Source of the DNA: Leekyejoonella antrihumi
GTDB lineage: Bacteria > Actinomycetota > Actinomycetes > Actinomycetales > Dermatophilaceae
Direction of reading: 5' to 3'
Assembly: GCF_007845645.1 (NCBI RefSeq)
Contig: NZ_VCQV01000030.1
Coordinates: 1 to 63,937, forward strand
Length of the DNA stretch: 63,937 nt
The notes beneath the pieces are model-generated. The model had not been told where the DNA came from. It worked only from the letters and a program-made list of their open reading frames with translations, and ran no database searches. Both the position numbers and the translations under genes were made by a program. Positions 52,546 to 60,024 of the stretch are shown piece after piece; position 1 is the stretch's first letter, and every line of letters starts with the position of its first letter.

Positions 52546-53559
52546 ATGGCTCACATCGCACCGGCCCTGCCCAGGTCACCCGAACGGCGGACCCCCCGTG
52601 CGACCTCGGTCGACATCGTGGTCCCGGTCTACAACGAGCAGGACGCCTTGGCCGACTGTGTTCTGGGGCTGCGCAACGAGATTGCGGAGCTGCCCTACCG
52701 GGTGCAGATCGTCGTGGTCGACAACGCCAGCACCGATTGCACCGGCGAGATCGGCCGGTCGCTGGCCGACGCCTACCCCGACGTGTCCTACCGCCGCCTG
52801 CAGAAGAAGGGGCGCGGGCACGCACTGGCCAGCGTCTGGCAGGACTCACCCGCCGATCTGTGCGCCTACATGGACGTCGACCTGTCGACCGACCTCGCCG
52901 CGCTCGCACCCGCCCTGGCGGTGCTAGCGACCGGGCACTCTGACCTCAGCGTCGGCAGCCGCCTGTCTCAGGGGTCTCGGGTGCAGCGCGGCATGAAGCG
53001 GGAGATGATCTCCCGCACCTACAATCTGACGCTCAAACTCACGCTGGGCACTCGCTACTCGGACGCACAGTGTGGCTTCAAGGCCATTCGGCGCGACGCC
53101 GCGCAGGCGCTGCTCCCGCACATCAGTGACACCGGCTGGTTCTTCGACACCGAGCTGCTCACCCTGGCCGAGTGGTCCGGTCTGCGGATCCACGAGATCC
53201 CGGTCGACTGGCGCGACGACCCGATCAGCTCGGTCGACATCCTCGCCACCGCGAGCGCGGACCTTCGGGGGATCGCGCGCATGCTGGGGGCACGGCTGCG
53301 TGGGAGGTACCCGCTCGCGCACATCGCGGCAGCGGCCGCCGGCCGACAGCCGTCTGGCACCGCTCGGCTCGGCCTGGCCGGCCAGCTCGTCAGCTTCTGC
53401 ATGATCGGTGCCCTGAGCACGATGGCCTTCGCGCAGCTCGGGGCGCTCGTGGCGGCGAACCTGCTGGCCACCGTCGTGCGATTCGTCCTCTTCCGGCACT
53501 GGGTCTTTCGACGAGATCGCTCAGGTGAGGACCTCTCCCTCGCTCAGCAGCGTGGGTAG
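52546..53559 (+). CDS. GT2 glycosyltransferase with internally deleted GtrA domain
   Basis: A 337-residue DPM1-like transferase. GT-A motifs: VDIVVPVYNEQDALADCVLG, VVVDNASTDCTGE, and YMDVDLSTD (metal binding), then QCGFKAIRRDAA. It probably makes or uses polyprenyl-phosphate sugars. The C terminus has the first GtrA helix (LVSFCMIGALSTMAF), joined directly to the last one (GALVAANLLATVVRFVLFRH, WVF). The two middle helices, about 75 residues, are missing in frame. Start at 52546 is chosen from the family N terminus and a CACTGT box 6 nt upstream. Its end overlaps convergent fadD6 by 16 bp. Confidence 0.85.
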   Translation: MAHIAPALPRSPERRTPRATSVDIVVPVYNEQDALADCVLGLRNEIAELPYRVQIVVVDNASTDCTGEIGRSLADAYPDVSYRRLQKKGRGHALASVWQDSPADLCAYMDVDLSTDLAALAPALAVLATGHSDLSVGSRLSQGSRVQRGMKREMISRTYNLTLKLTLGTRYSDAQCGFKAIRRDAAQALLPHISDTGWFFDTELLTLAEWSGLRIHEIPVDWRDDPISSVDILATASADLRGIARMLGARLRGRYPLAHIAAAAAGRQPSGTARLGLAGQLVSFCMIGALSTMAFAQLGALVAANLLATVVRFVLFRHWVFRRDRSGEDLSLAQQRG

Positions 53560-55322
53560 CGCGCGGTCGCCACGTCCTGCGGGTAGTCGTCGTAGAACGG
53601 GACGTAGCCGTTGTCCCGGTCCTGCAGCACATAGAGCGGGTCGTCTCCGGTCTCGGCGAAACCGGCGCTCCGCAGCTCAACCTTGCGGGACTTGAACGTC
53701 GAGGTGTGCTCCAGGGAGCCCACGACCCGGACGAACAACGGCACGGCATACGCCGGGAGCGAGTCGATGAGCGCACCGGCCACCCTGACGCCATCGAAGT
53801 CGTGGCCGTCCCTGAGCACCACGGCCGCCATGCCGGCCTTGCCGTCCGCGCCCGGCACGGCCACACCGAATACCGATGCGTCCTCGACGGATTCGATCTC
53901 GCTGACCGCCGCCTCGACCTCCGTGGTGGCGACGTTCTCGCCCTTCCAGCGGAAGGTGTCGCCGAGCCGGTCGACGAAGGCGACGTGGGTCAGACCTTGC
54001 TGGCGCACCAGGTCACCGGTGTCGAACCAGCAGTCGCCGTCCTTGAACGCGCCGCGCAGCAGCTTCGCCTCCGTCGCGTCCTCCTCGGTATAGCCGTCGA
54101 AGGGTGCGCGCGAGGTGACCTTGGCCAGCAGCAGGCCGGTCTCGCCCGTCTTTACTTTGATCAGCCGGCCGTTGTCGCCCCGCCGCGCCTTGCCGGTGTC
54201 CGGGTCGTAGGCCACCACCTTGTAGGGCAGCGGGCAGGTGCCGGCGGTCTGGTCGAGGTTGAACGCGTTGATGAAGGCGATGTTGCACTCGCTCGCACCG
54301 TAGAACTCGGCGATCCGCGCGATGCCGAACCGCTCCTGGAACTGCGTCCAGATGTCCGCGCGCAGGCCGTTGCCGACGATGACTCGAATGCTGTGCTGCC
54401 TGTCGACCGGTTTGGCGGGCTGGCCGAGCAGGTAACGGCACAGCTCACCGATGTAGACGAAGGCGGTGGCGTCGTAGCTGATGCACTCGTCCCAGAACTT
54501 CGACGCCGAGAACCTCGGCGCCACTGCCATCGAGGCGCCCCCGACGAGGACCGCTCCGAGCGCGACCGTGACGGCGTTGTTGTGGTAGAGCGGCAGCGGG
54601 CAGTAAAGCGTGTCGCTGGAAGACAGCCGCACACCCAGGGCGCCCAGACCGGAGTAGGACTTCAGCCACCGGAAGTGGCTCATCACCGACGCCTTGGGCA
54701 GACCGGTCGTGCCAGAGGTGAAGATGTAGAACGCCTTCTCGTGGGCCACAGTCCGCTCGCAGGCCTCCGGGTTGGCCGACGAGGCGCCCTTGGCCTTCTC
54801 CTGAAGCTGTTCAAAGGACAATGCGGTCTGGGCGGAGGCCGCGTCGCCGGCGGAGGCCAGGCCCTCCAGGCAGTCGTCCTCGACGATCAGCAGCCTGCTG
54901 TCCAGCAGGCCGAGGCTGTGCGCGAGCACGTCACCGCGCTGGTTGTAGTTGAGCAACCCGCTGATCGCGCCGAGCTTGACCGTCGCCAGCAGGACCAGGA
55001 CGTTCTCGATGTCGTTGTGCCCCATCAGTGCGACCACGTCGCCGCGGCAGACTCCGTGGTCGAGGAAGACGCCGGCATACCGATTGACGGTCTCGTTCGC
55101 CTCGCCGTAGGTCAGCACTCGACCGGGTCCCTTGAGGAAGGGCCGCTCGGGATGGCGGGCCGCCGCACGCTGGAAGACCAGGCCGATCGAGTTGCGGGCC
55201 GTCGGCTTGCGGAACAGCAGCCCGGGGGTCTCCTTTGCCAGCAACGGCAGATCGGGCACCAGGCCGAGCACGCCCCTGCCGACGTCCAGCAGACCAACTC
55301 GCTGACGTGTCTTCGCGTTCAT
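53544..55322 (-). CDS. fadD6: Long-chain acyl-CoA synthetase, FadD6/FATP type
   Basis: A 592-residue very-long-chain acyl-CoA synthetase. Phosphate loop FYIFTSGTTGLPKASVM, FYGASECNIAFINAFN, DCWFDTGDLVR, DRLGDTFRWKGENVATTEVE, and the C-terminal FKSRKVELR lysine region. The sequence fits the FATP/FadD6 branch (for example LGAISGLLNYNQRGDVLAHS). The start at 55322 is preferred; a GTG at 55412 would add 30 residues of unusual composition. The ATG overlaps the stop of a 22-codon leader ORF, so translation is probably coupled. Confidence 0.9.
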   Translation of the reverse strand: MNAKTRQRVGLLDVGRGVLGLVPDLPLLAKETPGLLFRKPTARNSIGLVFQRAAARHPERPFLKGPGRVLTYGEANETVNRYAGVFLDHGVCRGDVVALMGHNDIENVLVLLATVKLGAISGLLNYNQRGDVLAHSLGLLDSRLLIVEDDCLEGLASAGDAASAQTALSFEQLQEKAKGASSANPEACERTVAHEKAFYIFTSGTTGLPKASVMSHFRWLKSYSGLGALGVRLSSSDTLYCPLPLYHNNAVTVALGAVLVGGASMAVAPRFSASKFWDECISYDATAFVYIGELCRYLLGQPAKPVDRQHSIRVIVGNGLRADIWTQFQERFGIARIAEFYGASECNIAFINAFNLDQTAGTCPLPYKVVAYDPDTGKARRGDNGRLIKVKTGETGLLLAKVTSRAPFDGYTEEDATEAKLLRGAFKDGDCWFDTGDLVRQQGLTHVAFVDRLGDTFRWKGENVATTEVEAAVSEIESVEDASVFGVAVPGADGKAGMAAVVLRDGHDFDGVRVAGALIDSLPAYAVPLFVRVVGSLEHTSTFKSRKVELRSAGFAETGDDPLYVLQDRDNGYVPFYDDYPQDVATARYPRC

Positions 55323-55387
55323 GCCGGGGCCCCCGTGAAGTATCGGAGCGAACGTGTGGGTGGAGAACTTTGTGGGGTGGCGTTCAT
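55319..55387 (-). CDS. Short leader ORF coupled to fadD6
   Basis: ATG at 55387 follows GAAGGAG with 5-nt spacing. It opens a 22-codon frame beginning MNATPQSSPPTRS and ending with TGA, which overlaps the fadD6 ATG (ATGA). fadD6 has only a G-rich stretch, not a clear ribosome binding site, so initiation by coupling is likely. A Pro/Ser-rich peptide of this kind has no recognisable function. Confidence 0.5.
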   Translation of the reverse strand: MNATPQSSPPTRSLRYFTGAPA

Positions 55388-55518
55388 TCGCGCTCCTTCG
55401 GGGTGTTTCCACCAGATTACCTACCTTGCAGTAACAACGGTAGGTCGGCGACCGGCGGCGCTGTTCGCCCCACGGCTCGGACGCTTCGCCCCAGGGCTCA
55501 GACAGTTAGGCTGACCTT

Positions 55519-56427
55519 ATGGGCCACAACCACGGACACGCACCGGCCGTGCACGCCGGTGCGCGCCACCGATGGCGGCTCCTGGCGACCTGTGCGATGG
55601 TCATGGCGTTGTTCCTGCTCGAGCTGATCACCGCGCTCTCGGCTCATTCCCTGGCGCTGCTCTCGGACGCCGGACACATGGCGGCGGATGTGATCACGCT
55701 CGTCGCAGCGCTGATCGGCACGACCATTGCGGCCCGGCCGGACCGCAGCGGCCGACGCACCTACGGGTCTTACCGCGCCGAGGTCTTCGCGTCCGGCGTT
55801 GCGGTGCTCGTAATGGTGGCCGTCTCGTTGTATGTGGGGTACGAGGCCATCCACCGGATCGGCGGCCACCCGGCCACCCACAGCGAGCCGCTGATCGTGG
55901 TCGGCGCGATCGGCCTGGTCGTCAACGTGGTGTCGATGATGCTGCTGCGCGATGGTGCCCAGGAGAGTCTCAACGTCAAGGGTGCCTACCTCGAAGTGCT
56001 CGCCGACGCGGTCGGTTCGGTCGGCGTCATCGTTGCCGGCATCCTGATCGCCCTCACCGGCCTGGACTGGTGGGACAGCGTGATCGCCGTCGCCATCGCG
56101 ATCTTCGTGCTCGTGCGGGCGGTGCTACTCGGGCGTGAGGTGGTGGCCGTGCTCGGCCAGCACGCGCCCGACGGGGTCGACCCGGAGCAGGTGCGATCCG
56201 CGCTCGGCGGCCTGCCCGGCATACGCCGGGTCCACGACCTGCACCTGTGGACCCTGACCTCTGGGATGAACGTGGCGACGGCACACCTGGTGATCGGTGA
56301 GCACACCAGCAGTCATGACGTGCTCGATCAGGCGCAGGCGATGCTGACCAGCCAGTTCGGGATCGAACACGCGACCTTGCAGGTCGAGCCGGAGAGCCAC
56401 ACCCAGTGCCAGTCGCTGCAGTGGTGA
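55519..56427 (+). CDS. CDF cation efflux transporter, CzcD/ZitB type
   Basis: A 302-residue cation diffusion facilitator with six helices and a cytoplasmic C-terminal domain. His-rich N terminus (MGHNHGHAPAVHAG). Metal site in helix 2, SLALLSDAGHMAADV (HxxxD), and helix 5, EVLADAVGSVGVI (DxxxD type). It exports zinc or similar divalent metals in exchange for protons. TAGGCT lies exactly 6 nt before the ATG, so the message is probably leaderless. Confidence 0.92.
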   Translation: MGHNHGHAPAVHAGARHRWRLLATCAMVMALFLLELITALSAHSLALLSDAGHMAADVITLVAALIGTTIAARPDRSGRRTYGSYRAEVFASGVAVLVMVAVSLYVGYEAIHRIGGHPATHSEPLIVVGAIGLVVNVVSMMLLRDGAQESLNVKGAYLEVLADAVGSVGVIVAGILIALTGLDWWDSVIAVAIAIFVLVRAVLLGREVVAVLGQHAPDGVDPEQVRSALGGLPGIRRVHDLHLWTLTSGMNVATAHLVIGEHTSSHDVLDQAQAMLTSQFGIEHATLQVEPESHTQCQSLQW

Positions 56428-56465
56428 CTTCTCGCCGTCTCACCATTCAAGCGGGCCGTCTCACC
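56424..56465. repeat. 21-bp-spaced intergenic motif pair
   Basis: GTGACTTCTCG (56424-56434) is followed by GCCGTCTCACC at 56434 and again at 56455, exactly 21 bp apart, just after the CDF transporter stop. It belongs to the YCGAGNGGNCAC neighbourhood of motifs but is more divergent. Confidence 0.55.
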
Positions 56466-56507
56466 TACTGACCCTCGCGGCTAGCCTGATCGGAAAACTT
56501 CATACCG

Positions 56508-56624
56508 CTCATCCAGAGGGGCAGAGGGATACGGCCCGACGAAGCCCCGGCAACCCGGTCATCCGCGCATCACCGCGCCGACCGTCAGGTGCCAACTCCG
56601 TCCCGCATGCCGGGAGAGATGAGG
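56508..56624 (+). ncRNA. SAM-I (S box) riboswitch
   Basis: P1 stem CTCATC (56508-56513) pairs with GATGAG (56619-56624). Conserved core blocks are GAGGGATACGGCCCGACGAA, GCCCCGGCAACC, GGTGCCAACTCC and GGGAGAGATGAG. These are the SAM-I signatures for the K-turn, pseudoknot and SAM-binding pocket. It should lower expression of the downstream genes when S-adenosylmethionine is abundant. The downstream reading frames are a leader peptide and an OsmC-family gene rather than methionine synthesis genes. Confidence 0.93.
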
Positions 56625-56636
56625 ATTCGATTCGCC

Positions 56637-56711
56637 ATGATGATCCGCCTGCTGACCCGTCGACTGCACGTCGACCTCATGCACCTGTGCAGCAGTGCCT
56701 GTCGCGGGTGA
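56637..56711 (+). CDS. Cysteine-containing leader peptide (putative attenuator uORF)
   Basis: A 24-codon frame starting MMIRLLTRRLHVDLMH and ending CSSACRG. The RRLHVDL...CSxxC pattern matches the short uORFs seen upstream of actinobacterial sulfur-metabolism genes, where ribosome stalling at Cys codons signals cysteine shortage. It lies 12 nt after the SAM riboswitch and 49 nt before the OsmC start. An alternative start is the second ATG at 56640. Function is inferred from position and motif. Confidence 0.8.
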   Translation: MMIRLLTRRLHVDLMHLCSSACRG

Positions 56712-56760
56712 CACCACGCCGCCCCGCACACTTCCCCGCACTTTCTGTACAAGGAGCATC

Positions 56761-57270
56761 ATGAGCACCAGCACGTCCACCGAATCGACCACGTCCACCA
56801 CCCCCGCCGACGAGGCACAGATCATCCGCCCCGAGGTGCGCACCACCCTCGTCACCGGCACCCCGACCGAGGTTTCCGTGCAGGCCGGCAGCCACGCGTT
56901 CACCATCGATGAGCCCGCGGGACTCGGCGGCACCGACAAGGGTGCCAACCCCGTGGAGCACCTGCTCGCAGCGCTCGGCTCGTGCCAGGTCATCAGCTTC
57001 CAGGTCTGGGCGCAGCAGTTGGGTATCACTTTGGACCAGGTCGACATTGCGCTGACCGGCACCCTCGACCTGCGTGGCTTCTTCGGCCTGAACGACTCGG
57101 TCCGGCCGGGCTTCGAGTCGATCGATGTCTCGGTGCAGCTCAGTGGCCCCGAGTCCAAAGAGCGCTACCAGGAGCTTGCCGACGCCGTCGAGGAGCACTG
57201 CCCGGTGCTCGACACTCTCGGCGGACTGGGCACGGCGACCCCGGTGCGCACGACCTACGCGATCGGTTGA
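56761..57270 (+). CDS. OsmC family protein under SAM riboswitch control
   Basis: A 169-residue OsmC-fold protein with a Ser/Thr-rich N terminus of about 15 residues. The two family cysteines are in LAALGSCQVISFQV and EEHCPVLDTLGG. AAGGAG lies 4 nt before the ATG at 56761. OsmC proteins react with peroxides or thiol compounds. Control by a SAM-I riboswitch plus a Cys leader peptide suggests a role in sulfur metabolism, for example handling a sulfur or sulfenylated metabolite; this is inference. Confidence 0.9.
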   Translation: MSTSTSTESTTSTTPADEAQIIRPEVRTTLVTGTPTEVSVQAGSHAFTIDEPAGLGGTDKGANPVEHLLAALGSCQVISFQVWAQQLGITLDQVDIALTGTLDLRGFFGLNDSVRPGFESIDVSVQLSGPESKERYQELADAVEEHCPVLDTLGGLGTATPVRTTYAIG

Positions 57271-57299
57271 CCCCCAGCGGATTCGGGGCGGCGGGGATG

Positions 57300-57565
57300 C
57301 TCGATCCCCGTCAGCCCCGAAACCGCTCGCCCTTGCGCCACCTGGCGACATCATCGTCGATACGATCCGCGACTATCTGCGCGCCCAGCAAGAGCGCGGG
57401 CTCGTGCGTACCGACCTGCCGTTGGAGGACCTGGTCACTTACTCAGCGATCCACCTCGACGGCATCACCCTCCAGATGCGACTCGGAGCCACCCCCAGAG
57501 AGCTCGCCACCGCGGTCGACCTGTACGAGGAGGCACTGCGACCGTCAGATCACGAGCCGCGCTGA
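57300..57565 (+). pseudogene. C-terminal fragment of a TetR family regulator
   Basis: The forward frame encodes IIVDTIRDYLRAQQERGLVR, then TDLPLEDLVTYSAIHLDGIT and RELATAVDLYEEALRP, the last helices of a TetR ligand-binding domain. No DNA-binding domain or start codon with a ribosome binding site precedes it; the frame runs back into the OsmC gene. It is a remnant. Confidence 0.75.
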
Positions 57566-57897
57566 GTCGCTGGCCAGGCACGGTGTGGCCACCCACTCTG
57601 GTGAGCGGGCCAGGAGTGACGCCAACGTTCAGCAACATCCTCGACGGGAACGTGTGACCGACGCCAGGATTCACCGAAATTCGACGTCAGGATTGACCGA
57701 CAAAGCCACATGCCACTGCCCGGCCCGCGGACTCACACACCCAGTACCGCGGGCCGGTCCCAGGAACGAGGTCGTCCCGGATCTTCACCAGGAGGCCTCC
57801 TCGTCGGCGACCGGGCCACCTCCCCCCGCCGGCCCGCACCCCGAGCATAGGAAACCAATGAGTTTTTATACCCGAATGGGGGGCTCGCCTGGGATCG
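57566..57897. other. Non-coding stretch with a short direct repeat
   Basis: No gene is seen. GACGCCAGGATTCACCGA (about 57660) and GACGTCAGGATTGACCGA (about 57682) form an imperfect direct repeat 22 bp apart. Together with the flanking gene fragments this looks like the scar of a mobile element, but no terminal inverted repeats or transposase reading frame were found. Confidence 0.5.
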
Positions 57898-58590
57898 TCA
57901 GGGCACGGTCGCGGTGGCGATGAGTCTGTGCATGACGCCCGTCACCGTCGGCGGATCAGGGTTCTGTTGCCCACAAAGGGAAGGCCCAGGAAAGCGCGCC
58001 CAGTAGTAGATCGCGTATGTTCCCGATGGCAGGTTCGGTGGCACTGAGAGGATGATGTGCTGATCTCCGACGGGGCGGGAAACTGCGACCTTTGCCACCT
58101 GGTTGGCTGGGTCCGCCAGGAAGATGCCAGGTGCGGTCTTGGACTCCGCGACCTTAGCGGTGACCATGATCAGCTGCACTTTCATGATGTACCGGTCGGA
58201 GAACTTACTTGGTGGCACGTTGAGATCGAACGTGATCTCTCGAGTAGAGGGGTTCAGTGCGATGGTCGGGCCGAAGCGTCCGGACGCCAAGGACGGCTGC
58301 ATCGGGTGCACGGTTCCTGGGTCCGGTGGGCACGCGGGCCTCACTCCTACCGCAACAGGTGCTCCTGCGGCCTGAGATGGACCGGGCCCACTCCCTCGCA
58401 GGTATCCGCCCGGGAGGGTCCCTGCGACCGTGGCGCCGACCACGGCGATCAGTGCCGCGCCGGAGAAGATCGATCGGTATCGACGTCGTCTGCTCTTGAC
58501 CCTCGCGGCGATGCTGGTCAGCGAGATGTCCGGGGCGGGTTCGTGCGCACCGGCTTGGTGGATGAGTTCGCGGATATCGTCATCAGACAT
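57898..58590 (-). CDS. Single-pass membrane protein coupled to the sigma factor
   Basis: A 230-residue protein with a short cytoplasmic N terminus (MSDDDIRELIHQAG), a basic segment (VKSRRRRYRS), one helix (IFSGAALIAVVGATVAGTLP), and an extracytoplasmic domain rich in beta structure with two cysteines. Its ATG at 58590 overlaps the sigma factor gene by 8 bp. Topology and context suggest an anti-sigma factor or its regulator, although the cytoplasmic part is short and lacks a zinc-finger motif. Family not recognised. Confidence 0.7.
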   Translation of the reverse strand: MSDDDIRELIHQAGAHEPAPDISLTSIAARVKSRRRRYRSIFSGAALIAVVGATVAGTLPGGYLRGSGPGPSQAAGAPVAVGVRPACPPDPGTVHPMQPSLASGRFGPTIALNPSTREITFDLNVPPSKFSDRYIMKVQLIMVTAKVAESKTAPGIFLADPANQVAKVAVSRPVGDQHIILSVPPNLPSGTYAIYYWARFPGPSLCGQQNPDPPTVTGVMHRLIATATVP

Positions 58591-59116
58591 CACGGTCGCC
58601 TGCTTCCTTGGGTTGGTCGTGAGCTTGGATGTCCCGTCGCAGCGCAGCCAGGCCGCGCGCGGTCTGGCTCTTCACGGTTCCTTGGCTGCAGCGCATGACC
58701 GCGGCCACGTCGTCGACGCTCAGGTCGAGGTAGTACCGCAGGACCAGCGCCGTCCGCTGGCCAGCAGGGATGGCACCGAGTGCGTCCAGCACGACTTGAC
58801 TCAACTCGGATCCTGTCGCACGAGCACCCACCTCACGGGGCTCAGCCATGGGAATCTCGCGGCGTCGCGCTTTGCTGGTCCGATACCACAGACGCACCAT
58901 CGTGGTGTGCGCATACGATCGCGCCGCGTGTGGATCTCGGATTCGTCCCCAGGCCTGCCAGACGCGCACGAGCGTCTCCTGGGCCAGGTCCGCGCCCGAC
59001 TCCCAGTCTCCGGTGAGCAGCCGGGCGGCCCGCAGCAGCCGATCGCCCTCGGCGAGCACGAACGCCTCCGGGCCGGTTGGCACCGGCAACTGCTGGTCGC
59101 GCCGCATCCCGCTCAT
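58583..59116 (-). CDS. SigE-family ECF sigma factor
   Basis: A 177-residue sigma-70 family factor. Region 2 spans FVLAEGDRLLRAARLLTGDW and DLAQETLVRVWQAWGRI. Region 4 spans LDALGAIPAGQRTALVLRYY and VDDVAAVMRCSQGTVKSQTA. It fits the actinobacterial SigE-family group (usually 160-180 residues). The gene overlaps its membrane-protein partner by 8 bp, so an envelope signal is probably relayed to RNA polymerase. Targets are unknown. Confidence 0.9.
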   Translation of the reverse strand: MSGMRRDQQLPVPTGPEAFVLAEGDRLLRAARLLTGDWESGADLAQETLVRVWQAWGRIRDPHAARSYAHTTMVRLWYRTSKARRREIPMAEPREVGARATGSELSQVVLDALGAIPAGQRTALVLRYYLDLSVDDVAAVMRCSQGTVKSQTARGLAALRRDIQAHDQPKEAGDRDV

Positions 59117-59221
59117 ACCTTATTAGAGTCCGGTCCGGTGACTGCCGGTTGCGCAAGAAGCCGACTTTCTCCCCTTGGTCGGCCAAAACCCTGGAGGCCG
59201 GTGACGTCGCCTGGGAGGGCC

Positions 59222-59415
59222 TTATGAACCACCGCCGTATGCCCAGTCCGTCGCCGCTCCCTCGGGTTGAGTCGAGTAGAACGGGCCACCCGATACATCG
59301 TCGTAAAGCGTTCCTGATGCGATGAAGGAGCGGGGCCTCCCCGTTCCTCGTGGGTTTCCTTCCAGCGCGGGATGCTGGGAGGTGCTCAAGACCATCGGTT
59401 CCAAGGAGGCCCCTT
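59222..59415 (+). ncRNA. Upstream region of IS110 recombinase, candidate bridge RNA locus
   Basis: The 194 nt before the IS110 start contain several hairpins, including CGGGG-CCT-CCCCG and CCAGC-N7-GCTGG, and no reading frame with support. In IS110-group elements the bridge RNA that guides recombination is encoded between the left end and the recombinase gene. This region is in the right place, but no target-matching loops could be verified by eye. Confidence 0.3.
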
Positions 59416-59991
59416 ATGTCTGAGTATGGCGGTCAACAGTTCGTCGGGATTGATTTGCATCGCAGGAGATCGGTGATCGTGCGTACCACCGAGGCTGGTG
59501 AGGCTTTGGAAGCGGTGCGGATCAACAATGGTGTGGACTCGCTCGCGGCGGTGATGGCGCGGGCGGGTGAGGCGCCGGAAGTGGTGCTGGAGGCCACCTA
59601 CGGGTGGTACTGGGCGGTCGACGCTCTCCGGGCTGGCGGTGCCGACGTGCACCTGGCGCACCCGTTAGGGGTGAAGATGTTCGAGCTGCGTCGGGTCAAG
59701 AACGATTTTCGTGACGCGACCGATCTGGCTGATCTGCTGCGAATGGGCCGGTTACCGCAGGCCTGGATCGCGCCACCGGCCACCCGAGAGCTGCGCGAGC
59801 TGGTCCGGCACCGGGCGAAGCTGGTCGCGCTGCGCTCGGGCTGCAAGTGTGAGGTGCACGCGGTGCTGGCCAAGCTGGGCGTGCAGGTCCCGATGTCCGA
59901 CCTGTTCGGTCAGCGCGGACTGGACCTGCTGGCACTGACGCTGACTTCAGAAGCCGCTGGGCACAACGAGGCGCACTCTTGGTTCATCTGA
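59416..59991 (+). pseudogene. IS110 family transposase, truncated
   Basis: Of the 191 residues encoded, about the first 178 are an IS110 DEDD RuvC-like domain: FVGIDLHRRRSVIV (first Asp), VVLEATYGWYWAVDAL, and VKNDFRDATDLADLLRMGRL. The C-terminal Transposase_20 domain with the catalytic serine is missing. The frame diverges from the family after GLDLLALTL and ends at 59991, a few bases before the cmtR promoter. The element is therefore non-functional and marks a deletion or insertion junction near 59945. Confidence 0.88.
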
Positions 59992-59997
59992 GGCTGA

Positions 59998-60018
59998 ATA
60001 CATCATTCGCTGTATAGT
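59998..60018 (+). promoter_or_regulatory. cmtR promoter and operator
   Basis: TATAGT (60013-60018) is a good -10 box ending 6 nt before the GTG at 60025, so transcription may be leaderless. An inverted repeat ATACA-N8-TGTAT (59998-60015) overlaps it, suiting an ArsR/SmtB-type repressor that blocks polymerase. Confidence 0.6.
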
Positions 60019-60024
60019 CGGGTG

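Noticed and set aside
53706-55514. A 602-residue plus-strand ORF opposite fadD6
   Set aside because: Antisense shadow rich in Val/Asp/Arg/Gly; fadD6 has all adenylation motifs.
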